A stretch of DNA of 64,000 bases from Cellulomonas fimi (GCF_028527925.1 NZ_JAPESW010000003.1:124001-188000); one strand, 5' to 3'; positions 24,514 to 33,562 are shown, numbered from the stretch's first letter. The notes: generated from the letters alone by a model not told the origin. A program made the numbers and translations.

Positions 24514-25209
24514 ATGGCGGCAGGAGCGGCACCCGTCGGGGACACGCAGGCACACGCCAGCGGCGACACGTCCGCACACGGTCCCGTCGTCGTGCTCGTG
24601 GTCGCGCACCCGCGACCCGACAGCCTCAACCACGCGCTCGCCCGCCGTCTCGGCGACGCCGTGGCCCGTGCGGGCGGGCGGCTCGTCGCCCACGACCTGC
24701 ACGCCGAGGGCTTCGACCCGGTGCTGCGCGCCGAGGAGTCGTACGTCGTCGGGCGCGACCTGCACCTCGGCGGCCCGTCCGGCGACCCGCTGCTCGACCG
24801 GCACCGGGCGGACCTCGCGGTCGCCGACGCGCTCGTCGTCGTGCACCCGGTCTGGTGGGGCATGCCGCCCGCGATCCTCGCCGGCTGGCTCGACCGGGTC
24901 CTCGTGCCCGGCGTCGCGTACCGCCTGCCCGACGCGGGCGGGCTGCCGGAGCGGCTGCTCGCGATCCGGCGCCTGGTCGTCGTCAACACCACCGACACCC
25001 CGGCCGAGCGGGAGGCGACCGTGTTCGGCGACCCGCTCGCCGCGATCTGGGAGCGGTGCGTCGGCACCTACCTCGGCTCCGCCACGTCGCCGACGCTCGT
25101 CGAGCGGACGGTCCTCGCGTCGGTCAACGAGGTCGACGACGCGCAGCGCGCGCGCTGGCTCGACGAGATGGACGGCCTGGGCTCCCGGCTGGTCCGCGCC
25201 CTGGTCTGA
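24514..25209 (+). CDS. flavodoxin-fold NAD(P)H quinone oxidoreductase
   Basis: 231 residues. After a 24-residue polar N-terminus, VVVLVVAHPRPDSLNHALAR is the FMN-phosphate loop of the KefF/MdaB/NQO1 family. VVHPVWWGMPPAILAGWLDR is the second flavin contact and is nearly invariant in the family, and VVNTTDTPAE follows. These enzymes reduce quinones by two electrons, protecting against redox cycling. The start at 24514 is the only good ATG, although an ATG nearer the flavin loop would be more usual. The gene is divergent from the acetyltransferase operon, so it may share its regulation. Confidence 0.88.
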   Translation: MAAGAAPVGDTQAHASGDTSAHGPVVVLVVAHPRPDSLNHALARRLGDAVARAGGRLVAHDLHAEGFDPVLRAEESYVVGRDLHLGGPSGDPLLDRHRADLAVADALVVVHPVWWGMPPAILAGWLDRVLVPGVAYRLPDAGGLPERLLAIRRLVVVNTTDTPAEREATVFGDPLAAIWERCVGTYLGSATSPTLVERTVLASVNEVDDAQRARWLDEMDGLGSRLVRALV

Positions 25210-25297
25210 CCCGGGACCCCGGGTGCGGGCCGGAACCGTGTCGCACCGAGGAGAAATGACGCCGACGGCCCGGACGCCGCCGTGCTGTCCTGGCCTC

Positions 25298-26077
25298 ATG
25301 GCGAACCGCGAGCGACCGGCCGGCGACGTCGACTACGAGCAGCACGGCGCGGGCTACGCACGCGTCCGCCGGCCGGACCCCCGCATCGCCGCCCGCGTGC
25401 ACGCGGCGCTCGGCGACGCCCGGACGGTGGTCAACGTCGGGGCGGGAGCCGGGTCGTACGAGCCGGCCGACCGGTACGTCCTCGCGGTCGAGCCGTCGGC
25501 GGCGATGCGCGCCCAGCGACCGGCCGGCGCCGCACCGGCGCTCGACGCGACAGCCGAGCACCTGCCGTTCGACGACGCCGCCTTCGACGCCGCGATGGCG
25601 ACGGTCACCGTGCACCAGTGGCGCGACGTCGAGCAGGGCCTGCGGGAGCTGCGCCGGGTGAGCCGCGGACCGGTCGTGCTGCTCACGTTCGACGCGGTCG
25701 CGCTGCAGGACTTCTGGCTCGCGGAGTACCTGCCCCACGTCTTCGCCGCCGAGCTGACGCGGTTCCCGTCGATCGACCGGCTCGTCGCCTGCCTCGGGGA
25801 AGGCAGCGCCCACGTCCGCGTCGACCCCGTCGCCGTGCCGTGGGACTGCGTCGACGGGTTCGGGGAGGCGTTCTACGGGCGACCCGAGGAGCTCCTGCGG
25901 CCCGAGGTCCGCCGGGCGACGTCGGGGATCGCGCTCGCCGACGCCGACGCGGCCCGTCGCGGCCTCGACCGGCTCGCACGCGACCTCGCGAGCGGCGCGT
26001 GGGACGAGCGGCACGGGCACCTGCGCGGGTTGCCCGAGCGGGTGGGGGCGCTCCGCCTCGTCGTGGCCGACGCCTGA
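25298..26077 (+). CDS. class I SAM-dependent methyltransferase
   Basis: 259 residues from the ATG at 25298. An in-frame ATG at 25256 has AGGAG only 3 nt away and would add Pro/Cys-rich residues, so it was not chosen. Motif I is TVVNVGAGAGSYEPADRYVL, the acidic SAM residue is in AVEPSAAM, and motif III is LPFDDAAFDAAMATVTVHQW, typical of the Methyltransf_11 (UbiE-like) group. The substrate is unknown. It stands alone between the quinone reductase and a CBM2 esterase. Confidence 0.87.
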   Translation: MANRERPAGDVDYEQHGAGYARVRRPDPRIAARVHAALGDARTVVNVGAGAGSYEPADRYVLAVEPSAAMRAQRPAGAAPALDATAEHLPFDDAAFDAAMATVTVHQWRDVEQGLRELRRVSRGPVVLLTFDAVALQDFWLAEYLPHVFAAELTRFPSIDRLVACLGEGSAHVRVDPVAVPWDCVDGFGEAFYGRPEELLRPEVRRATSGIALADADAARRGLDRLARDLASGAWDERHGHLRGLPERVGALRLVVADA

Positions 26078-26101
26078 CGGGCAGGGCCCTCGCGGCTTGT
26101 C

Positions 26102-26115
26102 TCTACACCGGTGAA
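26102..26115. promoter_or_regulatory. 14-bp motif shared with the first CBM2 esterase promoter
   Basis: TCTACACCGGTGAA is the exact reverse complement of 7847-7860 and is followed by AAACGATTCGGA, which echoes the second shared element there. It lies 145 bp before the esterase ATG. It is a candidate operator for co-regulation of the two CBM2 esterases. Confidence 0.55.
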
Positions 26116-26260
26116 AAACGATTCGGACGCGCGATCGTCCGCACTCCGGGTCGACAGCGCACCGAGCGGGTCGCGATGGTGGATCAGCACGTCATCGCCC
26201 CGTCGCGCACGCTCCCCGCACCGGCCTCGCGCGCGCCCGGGGCCTGAGAAGGGATGTGGG

Positions 26261-27502
26261 ATGGCACAACGACGACACAGGTGGGCGACCCTCGCCGTCA
26301 CGCTGGCGACCGGCGCGCTGCTCGGCAGCACCGTCCTGCCACCGGCCTCCGCCGCCGCGGGCGGGTCCGGTCCGTACCCGGCCGACTACGAGACCTCGTC
26401 GAGCCTGCCCAACCACACGATCTACCGGCCCGTGAACCTGCCGTCCGGGAAGATGCCGGTGTTCGTCTGGAGCAACGGCGCCTGCTCGGCCAACGGCACG
26501 TCGGCGCTGCCCTTCCTGCGCGAGATCGCGTCGCACGGGTTCCTCGTCATCTCCAACGGCAGCCCGAACGGCGGCGGCTCGTCGACGTCGTCGTGGCTCA
26601 CGCAGTCGATCGACTGGGCCGTCGCGGAGTCGACGCGCTCCGGCAGCCCGCTGCGCGACCGGGTCGACACGTCGAAGATCGCGGTGGCCGGCTTCTCGTG
26701 CGGCGGCCTCGAGGCGTACGCGGTCTCCGGGGACCCCCGTGTCACCACGACGATGATCTTCAGCAGCGGCCTGCTGAACGACGCCGACGACTACCAGCTC
26801 CGCCGGCTCGACCACCCGATCGCCTACATCATCGGCGGGCCCGGCGACATCGCCTACCCGAACGCGATGGACGACTGGGGCAAGCTCCCGGCCGGGCTGC
26901 CGGCGTTCATGGGCAACCTGCCCGTGGGCCACGGCGGGACGTACGACCAGCCGAACGGCGGCGAGTTCGGGCGCGCCGCGGTGCTGTGGGCGAAGTGGCA
27001 GCTCAAGGGTGACACGCAGGCCGGGCGGACGTTCGTCACGTCGGGCTGCGGGCTGTGCAGCGGCGGGCAGTGGACGGTGCAGCAGAAGAACCTCGTCCTC
27101 GCGCCGGACCCGACGCCGACGCCCACCCCGACGCCGACACCCACGCCCACACCCACGCCGACCCCCACGCCGACCCCGACACCGACGCCCACGACGACAC
27201 CGGACCCGACGGCCGCGTGCTCCGCGACCTACACGGTCGTCAACCAGTGGCCGGGCGGGTTCGTCGCGAACGTCGACGTCACGGCGGCGCGCGCGCTCAG
27301 CGGCTGGCGCGTCCAGGTGACGCTCCCGTCGGGCGCGTCGGCGACGCAGGTGTGGAACGGCGTGCGCACCGGCACCGGTCAGCCGATGACCGTCACGAAC
27401 GCGGCGTGGAACGGCACCCTCCGAGCCGGCCAGGGCACCGGATTCGGGTTCCAGGGCACGGGGACGGGCGCGGGTGCCACCGTCTCCTGCCAGGCTGCCT
27501 GA
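26261..27502 (+). CDS. secreted alpha/beta hydrolase (lipase/esterase) with C-terminal CBM2
   Basis: 413 residues. A signal peptide (1-32, PASAAA) is followed by an alpha/beta-hydrolase at about residues 40-280. MPVFVWSNGACSANG is the oxyanion strand, VAGFSCGGLEAYA holds nucleophile Ser146, and VGHGGTYD probably holds the catalytic His. The order is similar to secreted cutinase/lipase-type enzymes. A long Pro-Thr linker (about 284-313) joins a CBM2 (about 318-413; NQWPGGFVANVDV, TQVWNGV, NAAWNGTLRAG). It probably acts on ester-linked cell-wall components while bound to cellulose. Confidence 0.85.
   Translation: MAQRRHRWATLAVTLATGALLGSTVLPPASAAAGGSGPYPADYETSSSLPNHTIYRPVNLPSGKMPVFVWSNGACSANGTSALPFLREIASHGFLVISNGSPNGGGSSTSSWLTQSIDWAVAESTRSGSPLRDRVDTSKIAVAGFSCGGLEAYAVSGDPRVTTTMIFSSGLLNDADDYQLRRLDHPIAYIIGGPGDIAYPNAMDDWGKLPAGLPAFMGNLPVGHGGTYDQPNGGEFGRAAVLWAKWQLKGDTQAGRTFVTSGCGLCSGGQWTVQQKNLVLAPDPTPTPTPTPTPTPTPTPTPTPTPTPTPTTTPDPTAACSATYTVVNQWPGGFVANVDVTAARALSGWRVQVTLPSGASATQVWNGVRTGTGQPMTVTNAAWNGTLRAGQGTGFGFQGTGTGAGATVSCQAA
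27111..27196 (+). repeat. low-complexity tandem repeat coding a Pro-Thr linker
   Basis: About 86 bp of repeated CCGACG/CCCACG/CCCACC units encode alternating Pro-Thr within the CBM2 esterase. Such tracts are flexible linkers and are prone to length change by slippage in multiples of 6 bp without loss of frame. Confidence 0.8.
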
Positions 27503-27515
27503 CCACGTCGGACGG

Positions 27516-27550
27516 CGAGGTGCCCGCCCCGGGGAGGGGCGGGCACCTCG
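27516..27550. terminator. strong hairpin between convergent genes
   Basis: CGAGGTGCCCGCCCC (27516-27530) pairs perfectly with GGGGCGGGCACCTCG (27536-27550) across a 5-nt loop. It lies 13 bp after the CBM2 esterase stop and 60 bp from the end of the convergent haloperoxidase gene, so it probably serves both. Confidence 0.85.
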
Positions 27551-27609
27551 TCATGTGCGGGCCGGCGCCCGCGGGCCGGTCGGCGCTCCGGCGCCGGCGC
27601 GGACCGGCT

Positions 27610-28503
<894 letters not shown>

Positions 28504-28506
28504 CTA

Positions 28507-28522
28507 GAGAACGAGCGTTCTC
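28507..28522. promoter_or_regulatory. TetR operator 2, 16-bp palindrome
   Basis: GAGAACGAGCGTTCTC differs from operator 1 at one central base and has its centre exactly 36 bp away. It is closer to the TetR gene, so the pair could control both directions. Confidence 0.75.
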
Positions 28523-28578
28523 GGCGCAAGGCCGAGGAGCAGAACGCCGGGCGACGGCCCGGTGAAGGGCGGTGGACC

Positions 28579-29163
28579 GTGGCGCGGGCGACCGAGCAGA
28601 CCGCGACGACCGACGTGCGCGACCGCGTCGTCGCCACCGCCGACGCGCTGTTCTACGCGCGGGGCATCCAGGCCGTCGGGATGGACGAGGTCCGCACCGC
28701 GGCCGGCGTCTCCCTCAAGCGCCTCTACGCCGAGTTCCCCGGCAAGGAGGCCCTCGTGCTCGCGGTGCTCGACGCACGGCACGGGATCTGGGAGGCGGGC
28801 CTGAGCGGCGCGCTGAGCGGCGTCGACGACCCGCGCGAGCGCCTGCTCGCGATCTTCGACTTCCTCGCGCAGTGGTTCACCGACGACACCTTCCGCGGGT
28901 GCGGGTTCATCAACGCGTTCGGCGAGCTCGGCGCGACGTCGCCCGCTGTCGCCGACGCCGTCCGCGTGCACAAGCAGTCGTTCCAGGACCACGTCGCGCG
29001 GCTCACCGCGGACGCCGGCGGCGACCAGGCGCTCGCCGCGCAGCTCGCCCTGCTCGCGGAGGGCGCCCAGACGACCGCCGCGATCGCCGGTCGCGCCGAC
29101 GCCGCGCGCCAGGCGCGCGCTGCGGCGGAGGTGCTGATCGACGCGGCGCTCGGCACGCGCTGA
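28579..29163 (+). CDS. TetR-family transcriptional regulator
   Basis: 194 residues from the GTG at 28579, with AAGGG about 8 nt upstream; the long open frame before it crosses the operators and was rejected. The helix-turn-helix reads VRTAAGVSLKRLYAEFPGKE and the N-terminus RDRVVATADALFYARGIQAV. The C-terminal domain (FRGCGFINAFGELGATSPAV) matches the TetR_C group that often controls hydrolases. Two copies of GAGAACGNNCGTTCTC separate it from the divergent haloperoxidase gene, the classic self-regulated arrangement. Confidence 0.9.
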   Translation: MARATEQTATTDVRDRVVATADALFYARGIQAVGMDEVRTAAGVSLKRLYAEFPGKEALVLAVLDARHGIWEAGLSGALSGVDDPRERLLAIFDFLAQWFTDDTFRGCGFINAFGELGATSPAVADAVRVHKQSFQDHVARLTADAGGDQALAAQLALLAEGAQTTAAIAGRADAARQARAAAEVLIDAALGTR

Positions 29164-29176
29164 GGTCGCGACGCGC

Positions 29177-29785
29177 ATGACCGGCCTGCACGGCCCCGGC
29201 GGCACCCCACGCGACCCGACGACAGCGCGTGACGCGATCGAGCGCGACGCGCCCGGACTGCGCGTGCGCGCCGGCCGGCCCGGCGACCTCCCTGCTCTCG
29301 CCGGGTTCGCCGGCTCGCACGACCGCGCCGTGTGGCGCGTCGAGGAGGCGCGCGACGGCCGCGGGCTGCTGCTCGTCGCCGAGGACGACGCCGGACCCGT
29401 CGGCGCCGTGAGCGTCCGCTGGGACAACGACTGCGACCCGCCGCACCCGTGGCTCTACGGGCTGCACGTCGACGCCGACCACCGCGGCCGTGGCGCGGGC
29501 GAGCGGCTCGTCCGCGCCGCCGAGGACGCCGCGCGCGACCGCGGTGCGGCGGCGTTGAGCCTCGACGCCGACCGCGACGACCCGGTCGTCGGCTGGTACG
29601 AGCGCCGCGGGTACCGGCGCGTCCGCGAGCACGAGCACCGCTGGACCGCCGTCGACCCGCGGACCCGGCAGGTGACCGAGACGGGCACCGCGGCGACGTG
29701 GATCCTGCGCCGGCCGCTCGACGCGCACCACACCGGGACGGCAACCGGCAGCGGCACCGGCACCGGCACCGAGGACGCGACGTGA
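29177..29785 (+). CDS. GNAT-family N-acetyltransferase
   Basis: 202 residues. The acetyl-CoA loop is LHVDADHRGRGAGERLVRAA (R/Q-x-x-G-x-G/A), followed by AALSLDADRDDPVVGWYERR, the strand-helix that carries the substrate-side Tyr. It starts 13 bp after the TetR gene and could be read through from it. The C-terminal 20 residues are a Gly-Thr repeat (TGTATGSGTGTGT) with no expected structure. Its stop overlaps the next gene (GTGA). Substrate unknown. Confidence 0.87.
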   Translation: MTGLHGPGGTPRDPTTARDAIERDAPGLRVRAGRPGDLPALAGFAGSHDRAVWRVEEARDGRGLLLVAEDDAGPVGAVSVRWDNDCDPPHPWLYGLHVDADHRGRGAGERLVRAAEDAARDRGAAALSLDADRDDPVVGWYERRGYRRVREHEHRWTAVDPRTRQVTETGTAATWILRRPLDAHHTGTATGSGTGTGTEDAT

Positions 29786-30273
29786 CGACCGCGCTGGAGC
29801 GGTACGACGCCCTTCCGCCCGTCGCCACCACCGAGCTGCGCGGCACGTGGCGCGGCGCGGGGATCGCCACCGGCCACCCGCTCGACGGCGTGCTCGAGAA
29901 CCTCGGCTGGTTCGGCAAGAGGTTCGACGACGACGACACCGCGCACCCGCTGCTGTTCCGGTCCGGCCATGGCGTGGTGCGCGTCCACCCGGGCCTCGTC
30001 CCGCTCGGGCTCGTGCTGCGCGTCGCCCCGCTGCTGCGGACACCGCCCGCCGCCGGGGCGTTCGCGCTCGTGCGGCCGTTCGTCACGACCCGCCGCCCCC
30101 GAGCCCGGCTCCGTGAGGTCCGCTTCCGCGGGGTCGTCTCCGCCGCGATGGTCTACGACGACCTGCCGATCGTCGACGCGTTCCGGGCCGACGACGACGG
30201 CTCGGTGGTCGGCGCGATGGACGCGCGCGGCATGGCGGAGCCCTACCTCTTCCGGCTGCGCCGGGTCCCCTGA
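29782..30273 (+). CDS. GXWXG / DUF4334 domain protein
   Basis: 163 residues, GTG start coupled to the GNAT gene by a 4-bp overlap. The N-terminal motif ELRGTWRGAGIATGHPLDGV contains GTWRG, the GXWXG signature, and LGWFGKRFDD follows. The C-terminal half (VRFRGVVSAAMVYDDLPIVD, AMDARGMAEPYLFRL) is the DUF4334 domain. These small beta-barrel-like proteins are common in actinobacteria and proteobacteria; their function is not established. The pairing with an acetyltransferase may be only positional. Confidence 0.87.
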   Translation: MTTALERYDALPPVATTELRGTWRGAGIATGHPLDGVLENLGWFGKRFDDDDTAHPLLFRSGHGVVRVHPGLVPLGLVLRVAPLLRTPPAAGAFALVRPFVTTRRPRARLREVRFRGVVSAAMVYDDLPIVDAFRADDDGSVVGAMDARGMAEPYLFRLRRVP

Positions 30274-30396
30274 TGCGCGACGACGAGCGGCGACGGGTGC
30301 CGGCGCACGTCGTCGCGGTCAGACGGCCGGTGCTGCGTCCGAGGCAGCAACCGCACCCAGGAGGCCACCACCTCGCCCGGCCGGCGGCCGCCGGCG

Positions 30397-30798
30397 TCAC
30401 GCCACCGCGGTGCCCTCCAACTCGACGAGCAGGCCGGGGATCGCCAGCCGCGCCACGCCGAGCATCGTCGTGGGCGGCGCGCCGCCGGCGGCACCGAGAC
30501 GGCCGGCGAGCACGTCGTAGTGCTGGAGCAGCAGGTCGACGTCCGTCGTGAAGACGCCGAGCCGCACGAGGTTCGCGAGCGACATCCCGGCCTCCACGAG
30601 CACGGCCTCCAGGTTGTCGAGGCTGGCCGCGACCTGCGCCGCCATGTCTCCGGGGTGCAGCGGTGCGCCGTCGGGGCCGGTCGCGGTCTGGCCCGAGCAG
30701 TACAGGGTGCGGGTCTGGCCGGTCACGACCTCCCCCTGGTGGAAGCCCAGGTCCAGCGACCAGGTCACCGGGTCCACCGCGGTGCGTGCGAGCGTCAC
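30397..30798 (-). CDS. RidA family protein
   Basis: 133 residues from the GTG at 30798 with GGAGAC upstream. The motifs TRTLYCSGQTATGPDGAPLH, DMAAQVAASLDNLEAVLVEA and PTTMLGVARLAIPGLLVELE match the YjgF/YER057c/RidA fold. RidA proteins deaminate reactive enamine/imine intermediates; the Arg that binds the carboxylate in true RidA is placed in GVARLA here, so deaminase activity is plausible but not certain. The gene is divergent from a WYL regulator across a 117-bp gap. Confidence 0.9.
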   Translation of the reverse strand: MTLARTAVDPVTWSLDLGFHQGEVVTGQTRTLYCSGQTATGPDGAPLHPGDMAAQVAASLDNLEAVLVEAGMSLANLVRLGVFTTDVDLLLQHYDVLAGRLGAAGGAPPTTMLGVARLAIPGLLVELEGTAVA

Positions 30799-30878
30799 GT
30801 CGTCTCCGTTCGTTCGGGGTGCGGGCGGCCCGCCGCTGTGCGCGGCGGTGCCGTGCCACGACGCTCGCAGGGCATCAC

Positions 30879-30891
30879 GACACCTCCTGTC
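30879..30891. promoter_or_regulatory. short inverted repeat between RidA and WYL genes
   Basis: GACA-CCTCC-TGTC sits in the divergent gap, 24 bp before the WYL regulator start and next to an ATG at 30892 that I did not use. It could be an operator for the WYL protein, but the arms are only 4 bp. Confidence 0.35.
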
Positions 30892-30915
30892 ATGTATTCG
30901 TCTAGCGTGTGGCGC

Positions 30916-31893
30916 GTGCGCGCGGACCGGCTCGTCTCCCTGGTGCTGCTGCTGCGCCGGCACGGGCGGCTGTCCGCGTCGGCGCTCGCGCACGAGCTCG
31001 AGGTCTCGACGCGCACGGTCCTGCGCGACGTCGAGGCGCTGTCCGCGGCCGGCGTGCCCGTCTACGCCGAGCGCGGCCGGCACGGCGGGTTCGCCCTGCT
31101 GCCCGGGTTCCGCACCGAGCTCACGGGGCTGACGCACGACGAGGCGCTCGCGCTGGTCGTCGCCGGGTCGCGCGAGGGTGCCGAGGCGTTCGGGCTCGGG
31201 CCGTCGCTCGCGTCGGCGCTGCTCAAGATCGTCGACGCACTGCCCGAGGACAACCGGCTCACCGCGGCACGCGCCGCCGAGCGCCTGCTCCTCGAGCCCG
31301 CGGCCGACCTGCTCTCGCGGCGTCGTGAGGTCGACGACGTCCCGGGCGACGTGGCGACCGCGGCCCGCCGGGCCGTCGTGACCGGTCGTCGGCTCCGGAT
31401 CCTCTACGCCGCCGCGGGCCAGGACGCGCGGTGGCGCACGGTCGACCCGGTCGGCCTCGTCACCGTCCGCGGGCAGACGTACCTGCTGGCGACGCGGTCC
31501 GGTGCCGACCGCACCTACCGGCTGTCCCGAGTGACCGAGGCAGAGGTCCTGCCCGGCGCCGCCGAGCGGCCCGACCACGTCGACCTGGCGCAGGCGTGGC
31601 ACGAGCGCACGACACGGTTCCGGGCCGGCGGTGAGCAGGTCACCGTCGTCGTCCTCCTTCCTCCCGAGCACCGCGGGGACGCCGTCGGGACCGCGCTGAC
31701 CGCGCGGGAGACGGCCGAGCCGGACGGGCGGCTGCGCCTCGAGGCCACCTTCCAGGACCGACGGCACGCCGAGTGGGCGGTGTGGCAGGTCGCGACGGAC
31801 GCCGAGGTCGTCGAGCCGGCCTGGCTGCGGGACGCGGTCCGGGACCGTGCGGTCGCGGTCGCCGACCGCCACGCGCGACCGGCGGACACCTGA
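30916..31893 (+). CDS. YafY-type HTH and WYL-domain transcriptional regulator
   Basis: 325 residues from the GTG at 30916 (VRADRLVSLVLLLRRHGRLS), which is 7 nt after TAGCGT and fits a leaderless start; GTG 30907 and ATG 30892 are in-frame alternatives. The N-terminal winged helix (SALAHELEVSTRTVLRDVEA) is of the HTH_11 type. The middle is a WYL domain (VDPVGLVTVRGQTYLLATRS, TYRLSRVTEAEVL), and the C-terminal 90 residues form the WCX extension (TVVVLLPPEHRGD, WAVWQVATDAEVVEPAWLRD). WYL domains bind small ligands or nucleic acid. The likely target is the divergent RidA gene. Confidence 0.88.
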   Translation: MRADRLVSLVLLLRRHGRLSASALAHELEVSTRTVLRDVEALSAAGVPVYAERGRHGGFALLPGFRTELTGLTHDEALALVVAGSREGAEAFGLGPSLASALLKIVDALPEDNRLTAARAAERLLLEPAADLLSRRREVDDVPGDVATAARRAVVTGRRLRILYAAAGQDARWRTVDPVGLVTVRGQTYLLATRSGADRTYRLSRVTEAEVLPGAAERPDHVDLAQAWHERTTRFRAGGEQVTVVVLLPPEHRGDAVGTALTARETAEPDGRLRLEATFQDRRHAEWAVWQVATDAEVVEPAWLRDAVRDRAVAVADRHARPADT

Positions 31894-32012
31894 CCCGGCG
31901 CGTCGGTCACGCGTCCTCGGACGGGGCCGACGGCGGGGCACGGCCGGACGGACGCGGCCCCGGGGTCGGTCTGCCGGCCCGTGCGGCCACGCTCGTCGAC
32001 GTCGACGTTTCC

Positions 32013-32027
32013 GCAACCAAGGGTTGC
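32013..32027. promoter_or_regulatory. ArsR-type operator 1 upstream of SRPBCC-ArsR operon
   Basis: GCAACC (32013-32018) and GGTTGC (32022-32027) are inverted arms around AAG. Its centre is 45 bp from that of the similar site at 32057-32073. Confidence 0.65.
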
Positions 32028-32056
32028 ACTGTCCGGATCATGGGTCTACCGTGATG

Positions 32057-32073
32057 CGCAACCAATCGTTGCG
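32057..32073. promoter_or_regulatory. ArsR-type operator 2 upstream of SRPBCC-ArsR operon
   Basis: CGCAAC (32057-32062) and GTTGCG (32068-32073) are inverted arms with a 5-bp spacer. It shares the half-site GCAAC with operator 1 and lies 16 bp before the SRPBCC ATG. Confidence 0.68.
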
Positions 32074-32089
32074 AACAACGGGAGACGCC

Positions 32090-32551
32090 ATGGAGTTCGG
32101 GAGCATCGAGCGCGAGATCCACGTCGACGCGGCGCCGGAGGTCGTCTTCGAGGTCCTCAGCAGCCCGGAGCACATCCGGGACTGGTGGAACGGCGCGGAG
32201 ACCGACCTGTCCGCCGAGCCCGGCAGCGGGACCGAGGTCGCGTGGGGACGCGGCACGCCCGACGAGCACGTCGAGCCGCTCACGGTCGTCGCGGCCGACC
32301 CACCGCGGCTCTTCTCCTTCCGCTGGGTCCCCGACGACGCCGACGACCCGGTCGCCGCCGCGCTGCTCGTGACCTTCGAGCTCGTGCCCGCCGGGTCCGG
32401 GACGCTGCTGCGGCTCACCGAGACCGGCTTCCGCGAGAAGGGCTGGGAGGCCGCCGTCATGGAGGCCGCCTACGCGGACCACGTCAACGGGTGGGACGTG
32501 TTCGTGCCGGCGATCGCCGCGCACGCCGAACGGCTGGTCGCGACGCGATGA
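32090..32551 (+). CDS. SRPBCC family protein (AHSA1-like)
   Basis: 153 residues with GGGAGA before the ATG. GSIEREIHVDAAPEVVFEVL and PEHIRDWWNGAETDLSAEPG mark the first strand-helix and the ligand-entry region of the Aha1-type SRPBCC fold. LLRLTETGFREKGWEAAVME and AYADHVNGWDVFV form the long C-terminal helix. It is first in a three-gene unit (SRPBCC-ArsR-SRPBCC), with ATGA overlap to the ArsR gene. The ligand is unknown. Two GCAAC palindromes upstream imply repression by the ArsR protein. Confidence 0.9.
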   Translation: MEFGSIEREIHVDAAPEVVFEVLSSPEHIRDWWNGAETDLSAEPGSGTEVAWGRGTPDEHVEPLTVVAADPPRLFSFRWVPDDADDPVAAALLVTFELVPAGSGTLLRLTETGFREKGWEAAVMEAAYADHVNGWDVFVPAIAAHAERLVATR

Positions 32552-32886
32552 GCACGTCCGTCGACGACGACCTGTGGTCAGCGGTCGGGGACCCGACGCG
32601 CCGACGGATGATCGACCTCCTGCTCACCGACGGCCCGGGCACCGCGACGTCGCTGAGCGAGCGCCTGCCCGTGACACGGCAGGCCGTCGCCAAGCACCTC
32701 GTCGTGCTCGACCGCGTCGGCCTCGTGCACGTCACGCCCGCCGGGCGCGAGCGGCGCTACGAGGTCGACGAGGCCCAGCTCGCCCGCGCGGTCGCCCAGC
32801 TCGCCGACGTCGGCCAGGCCTGGGACGCCCGCCTGCAGCGCATCAAGCGGATCGCCGAGGCGATCGCGCGCAGCCAGAAGAAGTGA
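32548..32886 (+). CDS. ArsR/SmtB-family transcriptional regulator
   Basis: 112 residues. WSAVGDPTRRRMIDLLLTDG, the recognition helix LPVTRQAVAKHLVVLDRVG and the wing HVTPAGRERRYEVDE are those of the ArsR subgroup paired with SRPBCC proteins (SdpR-like). No metal-binding Cys pair is present, so it probably senses something other than metal. It overlaps the genes on both sides by 4 bp or nearly so, indicating tight co-translation. Confidence 0.93.
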   Translation: MSTSVDDDLWSAVGDPTRRRMIDLLLTDGPGTATSLSERLPVTRQAVAKHLVVLDRVGLVHVTPAGRERRYEVDEAQLARAVAQLADVGQAWDARLQRIKRIAEAIARSQKK

Positions 32887-32915
32887 CCGGCACCGAGGGG
32901 AAGGAAGGGTTCGAG

Positions 32916-33359
32916 ATGGTGGACATCATCCACAGGGTCGGCATGCGGTCGGCCGCCCTGGACGACGTGTACGCGGCGCTCACCACGGTCGAAGGGCTGG
33001 CGGGCTGGTGGACGACCGACACGACCGGCGACCCGGACGTCGGCGGGCTGCTGGCGTTCCGGTTCCCGCAGGGCGGCTTCGACATGGTCGTGCTCGAGCA
33101 GGAGCCTGGCCGGAAGGTCGTCTGGGAGGTCGTCGACGGTCCCGAGGAGTGGATCGGGACGACCGTGCGCTGGGAGCTCCGGCAGGACGGCGAGTACGTC
33201 ATCGTCCTGTTCGCGCACGAGGGCTGGCGCGAGCCCGTCGAGTTCATGTCGCACTGCAGCACCAAGTGGGCCACGTTCCTCGTGAGCCTCAAGCAGCTCG
33301 TCGAGACCGGTACGGGCGCGCCGGCACCCGACGACCTGGCCATCTCCGACTGGCACTGA
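32916..33359 (+). CDS. SRPBCC family protein
   Basis: 147 residues from the ATG at 32916, chosen because AAGGAAGGG lies 6 nt upstream; a GTG at 32883 overlaps the ArsR stop and is an alternative. IIHRVGMRSAALDDVYAALT and TVEGLAGWWTTDTTGDPDVG are the SRPBCC N-terminal pattern, with a long C-terminal helix (MSHCSTKWATFLVSLKQLVE). It is the third gene of the SRPBCC-ArsR-SRPBCC unit and ends in a strong hairpin. It is only distantly similar to the first SRPBCC gene, so the pair may bind different ligands. Confidence 0.87.
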   Translation: MVDIIHRVGMRSAALDDVYAALTTVEGLAGWWTTDTTGDPDVGGLLAFRFPQGGFDMVVLEQEPGRKVVWEVVDGPEEWIGTTVRWELRQDGEYVIVLFAHEGWREPVEFMSHCSTKWATFLVSLKQLVETGTGAPAPDDLAISDWH

Positions 33360-33372
33360 CGCCCGCACGCGG

Positions 33373-33409
33373 CGAGGCCCCGCACGCCCCACCCGGCGGC
33401 GGGGCCTCG
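33373..33409 (+). terminator. hairpin after the SRPBCC-ArsR-SRPBCC operon
   Basis: CGAGGCCCCGC (33373-33383) pairs perfectly with GCGGGGCCTCG (33399-33409), loop 15 nt, 13 bp after the last stop. Confidence 0.8.
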
Positions 33410-33562
33410 TCGCGACGCGGTCGACCACGCCGCTCGCGCCCTCGCGCCCTGCCCGATCGGGCAGACGTGCGACGCCGAACCCTTTCGCGTGCTCGGCGAC
33501 GAGCGTCGACCCGCCACGCCGCCCCTAGTGTGCGCACCACGCCGACACCCTGGGAGGGCGCG

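Noticed and set aside
25256-25297. Upstream start for the methyltransferase
   Set aside because: AGGAG is too close (3 nt) and the added residues are Pro/Cys-rich and atypical.
27111-27196. Tandem repeat as a mobile or CRISPR element
   Set aside because: It encodes an alternating Pro-Thr linker within a continuous gene.
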